DNA of 64,000 nt from Bryopsis sp. KO-2023 (lineage: Eukaryota; Chlorophyta; Ulvophyceae; Bryopsidales; Bryopsidaceae), in contig BSYQ01000003.1 of NCBI GenBank assembly GCA_030272585.1, positions 7,254,001-7,318,000 of the forward strand, read 5' to 3'. A model generated the notes under the pieces. That model made no database searches. It was not told the DNA's origin and saw only the letters and a program-made list of their open reading frames with translations. Position 1 is the first letter of the stretch. The number at the start of each line of letters is the position of its first letter. The translations under genes and the position numbers were made by a program. Of the stretch, positions 1-8,843 are shown piece after piece.

Positions 1-2693
1 GGATTTGTGACTCCTCCAGATCTCGTTCCTGTTGTTTTGGAAAAAAACACGGTTTTTGCTGGCTTTTCCTGGAGCAATTATGTTCAACGTATCGAACAAA
101 TTGATGTGAGTCAGACGGTTGCATGACATTCATGGATTCCTACTTATTTCTTGAAACAATTTGTTGGTTTCGTTCCAATATCCGAATCACGGTGTCCTAG
201 AAAAATTGACCAATACATTTGACGAGCAAGACTCGTCATGGGAAATGCAACTATTTCGTTAAAAGTGTAGGTGTACTGCTTGAATCTTGCAGAGAACAAA
301 ATGTTTGAAGAAAATTTGATGTTTTTTTTTTTTCTTTTTCTGTGCCTGTTTTTCAGTTTCAACATTGGGGTGTTTCCCTATGCCATGATATGCTCCTTGG
401 TATTGTTCCTTGATGATGACACTCCAGCTATTTTTTGGAATTCCCTCAAAGGAATGCCCCCACCCATCATTCCTATATCAAAGAGTGACGATCCAGACAA
501 CAAAAAAGATATGAGAAAGGTGGAACGAAGTGTAAATAATATTTCTTCTCTCTCTCTCTCTATATATATACGTACATTTTTTTTTTCATTTTTTTTTTGA
601 GAAAGAAAGAGTTCAATCGTTTTTTTTTTTGCCATTCTTCTGATCAAAACGTCATGTGAGAATTCCTCCTATCAAGGATGGCTCCAGATCTTTAACTCTA
701 CTGACGAATTTTCGTTCACCATCGGCAAAAGCTCCATGATTTTCACTTCCAGCGAAGGCTGGATACTCCGGGGGTCCTGCATTTCCCTTTTTGTTTTTTA
801 TTCTTCTTAATCTCAAGGAAAAAAAAAAAAAGTTGAGTCATCACAACATCACAGCCCCCCCCCCCCCCCTGATTTTTTGGTTCTGAAACTCTGTTTTCCT
901 TGCTTTTTTGTGTTCAGCCTTCTGGATGGAGGGGGAAGGTGTACAAGAGATTTGTGCTAATCTTCTTCAGTGGTTTTGTAATTTTCCATTCTCTGTACCC
1001 CTTACGTCATTTCGTTCTTTACAAATCGAACCCATCATGGACAGAGGAAGGGCACGTCGGTAAGAAATTCCCCTTGGGATGAAAGTTTTTTTCCCATTCC
1101 ATTCAGATGACTTCGCTGTTTTTAGAAAGTCTGTCCATTTAATGGAAATGAAAAAGAACCTGCTGTGTGCATGTGTTTTTTTTTCACCCAATGGAAATGA
1201 ATATCAGAAAGGGAAAATGCTGTTGACACTCAAAGCAACTTTGCGCAAGTATTTGACGTTTAAAAAAAGGCAAAAGTAGTGATGGAGTGCTGCAAAGAAT
1301 TTTGCCAAAGACGGAGATGGTATGTTGGCAGGGGCTTGGCATATGAAACTTCGCTCCAAACACTCCTGGCTTTATTTGACTGCTGAGGAAATGGATGGAA
1401 CGGAAACTGTGCTAATGCCAGACTACGACCCCTTGCTGTTGCGTTTGCAACTAAAAATAGTGACCGCCCATCCACACGCACTCTTGCTTTATGTCCGACG
1501 GCTAAATCAAGTTTTCGAAGAAGCAAAAAGGCCTCTAAAGACTTTGAAGTGAGAAATCCTTCGAAGGTTTTCTTTCTTTTTTTCATTTTCTTTTAGGAAA
1601 CATTTTTGAAGGCCGGTTCTTTAGATTGGTTACCCAACTTCTCTGCCTTCGGAAAAAAAGAGGAAATGGATCCACATCAGCGCAATTGTTCGTGATTTTG
1701 ACTGCAGCATGATTTTGTGTTTCTACGTTTGAATGCCCACCAGAAATATTTTTTTCCTCCTCTTTTGATAATCGAAATGCAAAAGAACAACTGCAGTGAA
1801 GAAAAGAATGTTGTGTATTGCACAGGGTGAAAAGCTGTGCTTCCTTGAATGCGAATCCAGCACAAGAGCTGTACATTGATTCTGCCAACCTTTTGGATTA
1901 CATGAGTGAGTAACGTTCCAGCACGAGGTGTCATATGTATTATTTAAAAATAACAATACAAATATAGTTTGTTTCATTAAAAATGGCCCGTTGATGATAT
2001 GATTTGTTGTATTGCCTGCCCCCTTTGTTTCCAAAAAACAGATAGTATTTTGTGGCCAAGCGTTTTAAGTGATCCATTTTCCTTATCACGTCTGTGTGAT
2101 CCTCAGTAGTTTGAACTTTCACTACCAGCAAGGGCAGGGGAAGGGTTTTTGTTGCGTTTCATATCGTCGATTCGGAAATCAAAATGGAGTCTTTATCCAT
2201 GATCCTTGTATGTTTTCCTGCAGACAATTATGAGCGGATTGGGGTCACTGGAATTGGGAAATTTCTGTATGGTCAGAAGGAAGCACCGCTGTGTGACCAT
2301 CTGCCCAATCCATACACTCGAGAAGGAAAAGCAAATACAAAAGCTGCATTCAAGTAAGAAAATCACAACCGCACATCCATGCGAATCGATCAAAGAAATG
2401 CAGCAATGAGATCAAGTTCAGCTACCAACAGTATCCTGTGAATGAAAAACGACTTGGATGTTAGTTTCGCATGCACATGCATGCATGCATAGATGCATGT
2501 GTTCGTCAGATATCTGATTATTTGTTTTTTTGTCCCCATCAACCGTAGGCAGCTGTACGCTGATGCAAATTTCTTCCAAACGTTGATTCGGGATGACAGT
2601 ATGGGACGCAGTTACCAGAGACTGTTGCATCGAAGTGTGGATCCCAAAACTGGGAGAGAAAAGCTTGAGTATGGATTCGTGTGGAATACTTGA
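1..2693 (+). CDS. Partial gene of unknown function (3' part)
   Basis: I do not recognise this protein. The last two exons are the best supported: 2224-2353 and 2549-2693 join in phase (two bases of a Lys codon completed by the next exon) and encode about 90 residues ending YGFVWNT-stop. Upstream, 1-112 reads as an exon (GFVTPPDLVPVV... to a GTGAGT donor). A stretch near 925-1061 after a TTCAG acceptor reads FWMEGEGVQEICANLL... to a GTAAGA donor, and 1323-1550 is a further open stretch (LAGAWHMKLRSKHSW...). I could not join these upstream pieces in one consistent phase, so their order is inference. No transmembrane or catalytic motif is evident. The 5' end lies outside the window. Confidence 0.4.
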
Positions 2694-3090
2694 AAAAAGT
2701 GTATAGCAAATTAATCATCTCGAATGTTGCTCGATGCCAATAAAAGGGCATGCATGAAGTGACATGTAAGAGAGCTGCAAATCAAGCGCTGAGAAATCCA
2801 GTTTTCATTCTCAGGGCACTTCTATTAGTAAACCTAGAGGTCTTAGGAAAAGTTGTTGTGCTTTGTTTCTTCATGGTTTATAATCTGCTATGTTAGATGC
2901 ATGCACTTACATACGATTGTTAGGGAAAACTTCACAGTTTTTTGCTGGACCTTATGTACCGTGTTTTACAAAATTAATTACGGAAAAACGTGTTACGCCC
3001 AAAAATAATTACAAAAAAATTAATTACGATCGTCCCAAAAGTGTAATTAGTTTTTCCAACCCAGCAAACAAACACACTCATCAGTTTCAG

Positions 3091-3494
3091 TCAAAGTGCC
3101 TCGTGTTTTCCTCCATTTTCTTCCAGCCATTGACCACGGAGCTCTTTTTGCTTTTCATCCATGCCCACAAATTCGTATACCACCTTCCCAAAAGGGGCTT
3201 GAGTGCATTGTCCCTATTATCAACGGTTGTTGCATCGACGGAACCATTCAACCCCAATTTCTTAAGAACTTCCGAGCAATAATATTCTCAGTACTTGGTC
3301 TTGATAAAATCCTTCACGGGTTTGTTTATCGCCAAGTCCAAAACACACAACCAATCCGTCGTTCGTCCCGGAATTTCTTCCAACGAACAATTCAACTCTC
3401 CGAAAACCTCTCGGACCTTTAGTGATACACTAGTGTAACTGCTGTTGGTAATTCGACAATAGGGAGAAGTTTGCGCGCGCAGCCTCAGGCGCAT
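3091..3494 (-). pseudogene. Transposase C-terminal remnant (DDE_1/pogo type)
   Basis: Reading on the minus strand, 3494 to 3288 contains LDLAINKPVKDFIKTKY. This matches the well-known 'LQPLDVxxNKPFKDxLR' motif near the end of pogo/Tigger transposases. A stop follows KY, and the same frame then continues (EYYCSEVLKKLG... WKKMEENTRHFD) to a second stop at 3091-3093. The first stop, the absence of most of the DDE core and the lack of a DNA-binding half mark it as a pseudogene of the surrounding element. Confidence 0.6.
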
Positions 3495-3539
3495 TCGATG
3501 AAGTTTTTCCGACGTTCATATACTTCGCGAACTTGTTAA

Positions 3540-3603
3540 CGTTCTCGACGTTCATATACTTCGAACGTGAAGAAGTTCTCGAAGTATATGAACGTCGAGA
3601 ACG
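3540..3603. repeat. Perfect 25-bp hairpin inside the pogo-like element
   Basis: Arms 3540-3564 and 3579-3603 are perfect reverse complements around a 14-nt loop. A further partial copy of the arm (GACGTTCATATACTTCG) lies just upstream at about 3510-3526, so the motif occurs three times in about 100 bp. Confidence 0.85.
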
Positions 3604-3872
3604 TGAAGAGTTCGCGTCACCCTCTGGTGCGAGCTGGAGATTATCGTTGCGAGTGAGCTGCTTTGTTCTTAGGGTTTTTAAACGCGTGGGAGTTGTTTTC
3701 TGAGGGCACCAGAAGTTCGTTTTGAGGTGGGCCAGGCGACTGGAGTTTTCCCACAGGGCTTTTGCGATCGAAGAGTGTTGCAAAATTAATTACGGAAAAA
3801 CTAATTACACCTTGTCGAAAACCGTAATTAGCGTAACGATTTTTTACGTAATTAATTTTGTAAAACACGGTA

Positions 3873-4984
3873 TTGGTAGACCTTGAAAAGTCAGCAGGTT
3901 TTTTAACATCGGCTGAGGGATGAGGAATGTTTTTTCCAGAAGACTGGGGGGAAGGGGGTTTGGTTTTGGCCGAGGCAAAACGTTTATTGTTCTGAACTGA
4001 TGAAAGACTGCGACTCTCCATAATGTACCAATATCAAATTTAATGCATTTTTCTTAATCATGCGTTTTGTCTCTTTACATTCCCAAGTTGGCAAATAAGA
4101 GCTTGCTTGCACTGGGGTAATTTCCATTGTTGTTGATCCTTTGGATTTTCCAAAAACAGAGTGATCCTTCTTTTGCGAGTGTTTGCTAGGTGGTGGTGGT
4201 GCGTCCCAAATGTTGTGTTTTTTCAATTTCGATTGGTTTATCGTTTCCTTTTGTAGTCGCTTGCAATCATCCCTTCTCCTTTTCACTTTGGTTTTCCTGG
4301 AACGGAAGAAAGAGAGTAAAATGTTCGGCCGATCCACACTTGTCAACCGAAAATCGCATCACCTTCGAATAAAAAAAAACAGACAAGAATGAAGAGGTGT
4401 TGATGGCAAGCGTGCATTTGATTTCTGATCAACTCGTCGGCCACCATCACCTATCAACGAATCCTGCCATCCTCTGTGCTCCACCAAAAGGGAGCTGCTA
4501 TAAGATAGGCATCTTGGCCTCATCTTTGACCACGGTATGACGATTTGGGTGGCTGCCTCCCAAATGGAGCCAGCTCACCCTGAATCGTGTCACACTTACA
4601 CTCGCATCCATCGGCCAGATCGGCTCGCAAGTTGATCAGGCTACATCGGTGTGGAATTCCGATCTCACACAGAAATATGCAACATCAAACTCAAGGATTG
4701 CGACTAAAAATACAAAAGCACTCGGATCCTTCGAAAGAAATGCCTGCACCCATGCTTTCCACATATTGCACTTGCCAAAGCGACGACTTCGTGTGAACAA
4801 AGGGGCGGTCTTGAGCACGTGGCTATAATACAGTATGCACAATGGGGGTTGTGCATACAGTATCGTGCACCAAAGACCAGGATTGCACACCTGCAGCCAA
4901 TTGCTGAAAAAATATGTTGACAATCTAACCCCACTGGTTTCTATGATCCGACAATTGATAATCAAGTCCATTTTCACGGGGAGT
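3873..4984. other. No supported gene
   Basis: Only short, unconvincing open frames are present. A short inverted repeat (GTATGCACAA ... TTGTGCATAC) lies at 4833-4858. The GAGT at 4981-4984 is the left target-site copy of the LTR element that follows. Confidence 0.6.
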
Positions 4985-5133
4985 TGTGGTGACGCATCTA
5001 ATGATGGTCAACCTTAACTGATTGAATGGGTTAGGTGCCAGATTCGGACTGAGTAGAAATAGCCCAACCATTCACTGTAAACTGTCTTCTGTCTGGAAAC
5101 ATTCCGATCGATCCTAGTTGCTCACTCCCCACA
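4985..5133 (+). repeat. Left LTR of the gag-only element
   Basis: 149 bp, TG...CA. It retains GATCCTAGTTGCTCAC intact and so serves as the empty-site reference for the insertion in the right LTR. Confidence 0.8.
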
Positions 5134-5134
5134 G

Positions 5135-5152
5135 TGGTGCTCCTCCTGAGAG
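5135..5152 (+). promoter_or_regulatory. Likely primer-binding site
   Basis: TGGTGCTCCTCC begins one base after the LTR end. TGG pairs with the CCA end of a tRNA. The tRNA was not identified. Confidence 0.5.
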
Positions 5153-5431
5153 AAAGGGATTAGCGTGCACTTGACCGGACGAGCCTGAGCTTGTTTCAGC
5201 GCTCCAGAACGACCCCCGTGAAATCGCTGAGAAACGGGTTACCAAAGCGAGTGGATTGAATTGGCGCGAGTGGACCTTATCGGCACTCACGGAGCATTTG
5301 GATTGGTGACGACGACATCCGGGAAGTCGTCAGGAAGTACTCGCATTCACTAGCAGCATTCATTCGGCTGACGTCCAAACTTTAGTGGGTGACGACTTTA
5401 ACCGTGGTTTGACTCGTGGGTGTCGAGACTG

Positions 5432-6508
5432 ATGTTTGTCGAGAGAGTTCCCTATTCTGAATCAGAGTCGTCTGATGACGAGGAAGAATACTTTGAAGCG
5501 TTTTGGGGTGAGGCAGGAGAGGACCCTGTCGAGTGGCTCCAAGACTTTGAGCACTCATGTTTGCAGGACGACACCTTACCCGATTTGCACTGTATCCTTT
5601 TGGCTTATACGAGCATGAGAGGACAAGCGGAATCGTGGGGTTACTCTCTATTGTGTCGCATTTCGTGGAAGGAGTTCTGCAAAAGTTTTGTAGAGCGATT
5701 TTGGCTTGACGACCAGTGGGGTACATTTTCGCTCGGTAAACTGGAAGAACGGATGTCTTGTCTTACGGAGAGAAAGGAGGAATATGACGAGGTCAAGAGC
5801 GTATCAACCGTTTCCACCCAAGCACAACAGAGTGCAGAAACGTCGCAAGAACAAGCGTTGGAATATGACCAAGGGAGTAAAAGTGTACGGTCAGAAGCTC
5901 AGTTTACGGCTTCCTTGGGCATAGCAACAGCGGACGACAATTCAACAGAACGCGTGGTGCATGTTGGGATGTTGACGAACTCCATCATCGACGCGTGTGA
6001 CTCGGGTTCAGCGTTGGGAAATGATGAGGAAAAGAGCGAGGCTACCCCAGAGGCCAGGAGCGTGAAGGAAAGTAAGGAGTGCGAAACGGATGGTCAATTC
6101 GATAACATTGAAAAGGCGAATCTGGACGATTGCGGACATCAGCAGAAGACGTCCCATATGAAGCTGAGTACGCAGGAAGTAAAGAAGGATTTTGTCCTGA
6201 GACAGAGGAGTTATGGGGACCAAGAAGTCGTGGCTGATAAGTCGCCAGCCTGGGGTCTCCAAACGCGGCTGACGCTTGGTGTGGAGGGGACAAATTCGAC
6301 GAAGTTGATGGGGACAGACGTTTGGAGTCGGGAAACGCAGCGAACAGTCCAGGAGATGCAAAAATTTGATTGTTTGAAGTCGTGGCCAGACGGAGAAACT
6401 TGTGTAGTGCAATACTTCAAAGCCCGACAAGATTCGAGAAATTCGTGCACACTATTGGGGGATTCAGCGAAAATGTCGGGATTACAAGGACGAGGGGTTG
6501 TGAAGTAG
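5432..6508 (+). CDS. Gag-like protein of the compact LTR element
   Basis: The frame from ATG 5432 encodes about 358 residues. The N-terminal third is acidic (SESESSDDEEEYFEAFW) and followed by a region of retrotransposon-gag character (DPVEWLQDFEHSC... ILLAYTSMRGQAESW ... WKEFCKSFVERFW), the W/F-spaced helical pattern of retrotrans_gag domains. The remainder is charged and low in pattern. No zinc knuckle is seen. It fills most of the internal region, with no protease or reverse transcriptase after it. Its role, if any, is particle formation for a non-autonomous element; this is inferred from the family. Confidence 0.65.
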   Translation: MFVERVPYSESESSDDEEEYFEAFWGEAGEDPVEWLQDFEHSCLQDDTLPDLHCILLAYTSMRGQAESWGYSLLCRISWKEFCKSFVERFWLDDQWGTFSLGKLEERMSCLTERKEEYDEVKSVSTVSTQAQQSAETSQEQALEYDQGSKSVRSEAQFTASLGIATADDNSTERVVHVGMLTNSIIDACDSGSALGNDEEKSEATPEARSVKESKECETDGQFDNIEKANLDDCGHQQKTSHMKLSTQEVKKDFVLRQRSYGDQEVVADKSPAWGLQTRLTLGVEGTNSTKLMGTDVWSRETQRTVQEMQKFDCLKSWPDGETCVVQYFKARQDSRNSCTLLGDSAKMSGLQGRGVVK

Positions 6509-6774
6509 GGCAAATGGTCACAGTTGCCTAGGAAGGATCTTTGAGTGGTGATTGGTAGCAACTGTAGTGACAAGGGGTCCAGAATTAGTATCGTATTTTC
6601 ATTGGGTGAAGGTGATTCAGGATAGCGAGGGCAAGAGAATATTTTGGATGACCTTGTCACCCTTGGTGTTTATGCATGAGAGGACTTTTGCTGACAAAAG
6701 GTCATTGGGAAGGTTATGGAGAGGGCTGGTAGTGTGGTGGTTATTCTGCTGTTTCGTGCGGGAAACATCAGACC

Positions 6775-6787
6775 TGCGGGGGAGGCG
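6775..6787 (+). other. Polypurine-tract-like site before the right LTR
   Basis: A GCGGGGGAGGCG run directly abuts the right LTR, the usual place for the plus-strand primer. Confidence 0.45.
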
Positions 6788-6919
6788 TGTGGTGACGCAT
6801 CTAATGATGGTCAACCTTAACTGATTGAATGGGTTAGGTGCCAGATTCGGACTGAGTAGAAATAGCCCAACCATTCACTGTAAACTGTCTTCTGTCTGGA
6901 AACATTCCGATCGATCCTA

Positions 6920-7648
6920 CAGTATAAACGCGTTTGTAAGGAACGCCGACGATTGGGCAGCCTGGCACGTTCCTTGTAATGCTACCCACGTGTTCGCTCA
7001 TCCAGCCTTGTTGCTTGTGGGAGCGTTCCTTGTAGTACTAATAGCACCTTTCCCAGCCTTCGTTCCTTGTTCTCAACGCGATTTTCTGTGAGACCCTTAC
7101 ATAATGATGATTCACTTTTCGTCACTCTCTGATCGCATTCACGCTTCCCAACTCATCCACGCTGACCCACACCGGCTCAAGACAACGCACCGCGAAGCGT
7201 GAGCAGTGGGAAAGGTACGAGGCCGACTCGTCGCGCTATGAAGGTCTCTGAAGCCTTAAGCGAGCTGGGGGTCTTGTACGAAAAGGGGGTCTTGTCGAAG
7301 GAATTTGAAAATGGAAGTGATCAAATCGAAAGTGAGAGTGATCACGAAAAGAGTGACACTGGAAGCGATGAGGGGGAGGTTTGGTCTGTGCTCTCCGATA
7401 GTGGTGACTCGAGTGGTGAAGATAATAGCAATTTGCCCAGGGGAGAGAGCGTGAATGGATGAGGATATGTAATGTTTCTTTGGATTAGTTCCTTAACTTA
7501 TCGTTCCTTAACTTATCGTTCCTTATTTAGTTAATAAACGAAATTCTAGCCGTTCGTTCCTTGCAATGGTATTCCTTCTGCAATCACTAAGCCTTTTTTC
7601 TAGCCTAGCGTTGCTTCCAGGGTGTTCCTTACAAACGCGTTTATACTG
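6920..7648. mobile_element. TIR DNA element (pogo-like, non-autonomous) inserted in the LTR
   Basis: Perfect 25-bp inverted ends (CAGTATAAACGCGTTTG...) lie at 6920-6944 and 7624-7648. TA is duplicated at 6918-6919 and 7649-7650. The left LTR shows the same site empty (CCTAGTTG), so insertion and duplication are directly visible. The CAG...CTG ends and TA target fit pogo-type elements. No transposase core is present. GTTCCTT occurs eight times, with one AAGGAAC in the left end, clustered toward both ends. Confidence 0.8.
7238..7462 (+). CDS. Short acidic ORF within the TIR element
   Basis: The frame from ATG 7238 gives 74 residues beginning MKVSEALSELGVLYEKG, then a Ser/Asp/Glu-rich tail. A 'SEALxxLxxL' helix followed by an acidic tail is reminiscent of the extreme C-terminus of some pogo/CENP-B-type transposases, but this is only an impression. 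It may be a leftover of the parent transposase. Confidence 0.3.
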   Translation: MKVSEALSELGVLYEKGVLSKEFENGSDQIESESDHEKSDTGSDEGEVWSVLSDSGDSSGEDNSNLPRGESVNG

Positions 7649-7667
7649 TAGTTGCTCACTCCCCACA

Positions 7668-8278
7668 GAGTACTGCATAAAGTGTAACAGTCGATTGGGG
7701 GCTTGGCGTTACTGTTGGATATCATATATGATATATGTTTGCAGGGAGCTGGTTGGAGCAGGCTGAAAAACGTCGTTCGGTGAGCAAACCCCCCTCTGTC
7801 GTTGTCGACCTTGGCAATACTGACTCGCCCTGGGGACGTTGACGTTGGTTCAGTCGGCCAGCTACGTTCAGAGGCCCCTATGCGCAGAAAACGAAACGCT
7901 TGGCCAACCGGAACGAGCACTGAAACGTTCACGACCCCCTTTCTAGATTGACGCCGATCTTTTCCCTAGGCAAACTTGAGGCTTCATGGCTGCAGCCCTC
8001 CTTCAGACAGTTGTTCTGTCCCTGAGTGGGTTTGCACTGGTTGGGTCGAGCAAGCGTGTTCGTCACTGGAATGAATGTTGGGTCATGTATCCACGTCAGA
8101 CTCTCGGTTTGGGTTGGGCTCGGTGTTTTCCTTCTCTGGGTTTCTGGGCAAAAAGTCTGACTGATTTGCAAAGCCCAAAACCCCTTCTCAGTCCGAAAAT
8201 TGCCGCCACTTTTCCGCGACGCGCACACAAAAAAAACAGAAACCAGGAAAAAAAAACTCAACTACGGTTTTGGAGTCC
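7668..8278. other. No supported gene
   Basis: Begins with the right copy of the GAGT target site. Short open frames overlap on both strands and none has recognisable features. Includes ATATCATATATGATATAT, a short A/T palindrome, at about 7720-7737. Confidence 0.5.
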
Positions 8279-8620
8279 ATGGGTTATCGTGCTGGTGCTG
8301 GTCAACCCGGTGCGCTTCTTCTGGACCGAGTTCCTGGATGGTTTTCGGCCGCAGTACTGCTCGGAGGCTGTAGTTTTTTGATGGGCTCGCTTGGGGGGAG
8401 GGTGGAATTATCGGCTCTCGCAGTTGCCGGAATTGCAACTGGCTATGTGCTCTTGGCGGTGAATATTTTGTTGGTATGCTTCGGGGCTTACTCCGCTTGG
8501 CACAAGTCGCTGGGATTGTGGGAGAGCTGGCAGGAGGCAGGCCGGTTTATCGAAAGAATCTGGCAGATTGTCACGCAGGTGAAACCACTAAACGCTTGCG
8601 CGTTTCGGCTCGAGCGTTAA
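8279..8620 (+). CDS. Small putative membrane protein or first exon
   Basis: The frame from ATG 8279 (MGYRAGAGQPGALLLD) gives 113 residues. Two hydrophobic stretches lie at about residues 20-40 (WFSAAVLLGGCSFLMGSLGG) and 44-68 (LSALAVAGIATGYVLLAV), then a Trp-rich amphipathic stretch (WHKSLGLWESWQEAGRF). A good donor (ACGCAG|GTGAAA) occurs at 8578, so this may be a first exon whose partner I could not place. Function unknown. Confidence 0.35.
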   Translation: MGYRAGAGQPGALLLDRVPGWFSAAVLLGGCSFLMGSLGGRVELSALAVAGIATGYVLLAVNILLVCFGAYSAWHKSLGLWESWQEAGRFIERIWQIVTQVKPLNACAFRLER

Positions 8621-8843
8621 CCCGAAATCAAAGGATCAAAAAGTCAAACACGGAGGAGAACGCGCCACGTCCTGGCCTTCGGCGACGATCGATACCGGTC
8701 GTGGGGAGTGATTTCGCCCCCCATGTCGCGCGGCACTTCTCAACGGTCGAAGCCCGCTCTGGTTTCGGGAGGGACTGTAGAAAGTCGTACAATTTCTAAC
8801 CGTCCCGGCTGACGTCTGAGCGTTTGAACAAGCTTTCGACTTG

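Larger units (their letters stand above)
2957..3872. mobile_element. Decayed pogo-like (Tc1/mariner superfamily) DNA transposon
   Basis: The element is bounded by perfect 24-bp inverted repeats (ends CCGTGTTTTACAAAATTAAT...) at 2959-2982 and 3847-3870. Each is flanked by TA (2957-2958 and 3871-3872), the target duplication of Tc1/mariner/pogo elements. The inner parts of both ends remain similar in inverted orientation, with repeated TAATTAC motifs. A minus-strand coding remnant inside resembles the C-terminal end of a pogo/Tigger DDE transposase. At about 0.9 kb it is too short for an autonomous copy, so it is an internally deleted, inactive member. Confidence 0.75.
4985..7667 (+). mobile_element. 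Compact gag-only LTR retrotransposon (TR-GAG-like), looks whole, very young
   Basis: Two LTRs of 149 bp begin TGTGGTGACG and end CTCACTCCCCACA. They appear identical by eye apart from a TIR element inserted in the right one. A 4-bp duplication GAGT flanks the element (4981-4984 and 7668-7671). A TGG-initial primer-binding-like site follows the left LTR and a G-rich purine tract precedes the right LTR. The only sizeable ORF is gag-like and no polymerase region is present, so it would depend on enzymes from another element. This matches the terminal-repeat-with-gag class known in plants. Without the insertion it is about 1.95 kb. Identical LTRs imply very recent insertion. Confidence 0.8.
6788..7667 (+). 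repeat. Right LTR of the gag-only element, split by a TIR element
   Basis: 6788-6919 plus 7651-7667 sum to 149 bp and match the left LTR by eye. The intervening 6920-7648 is a separate DNA element. Confidence 0.8.
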
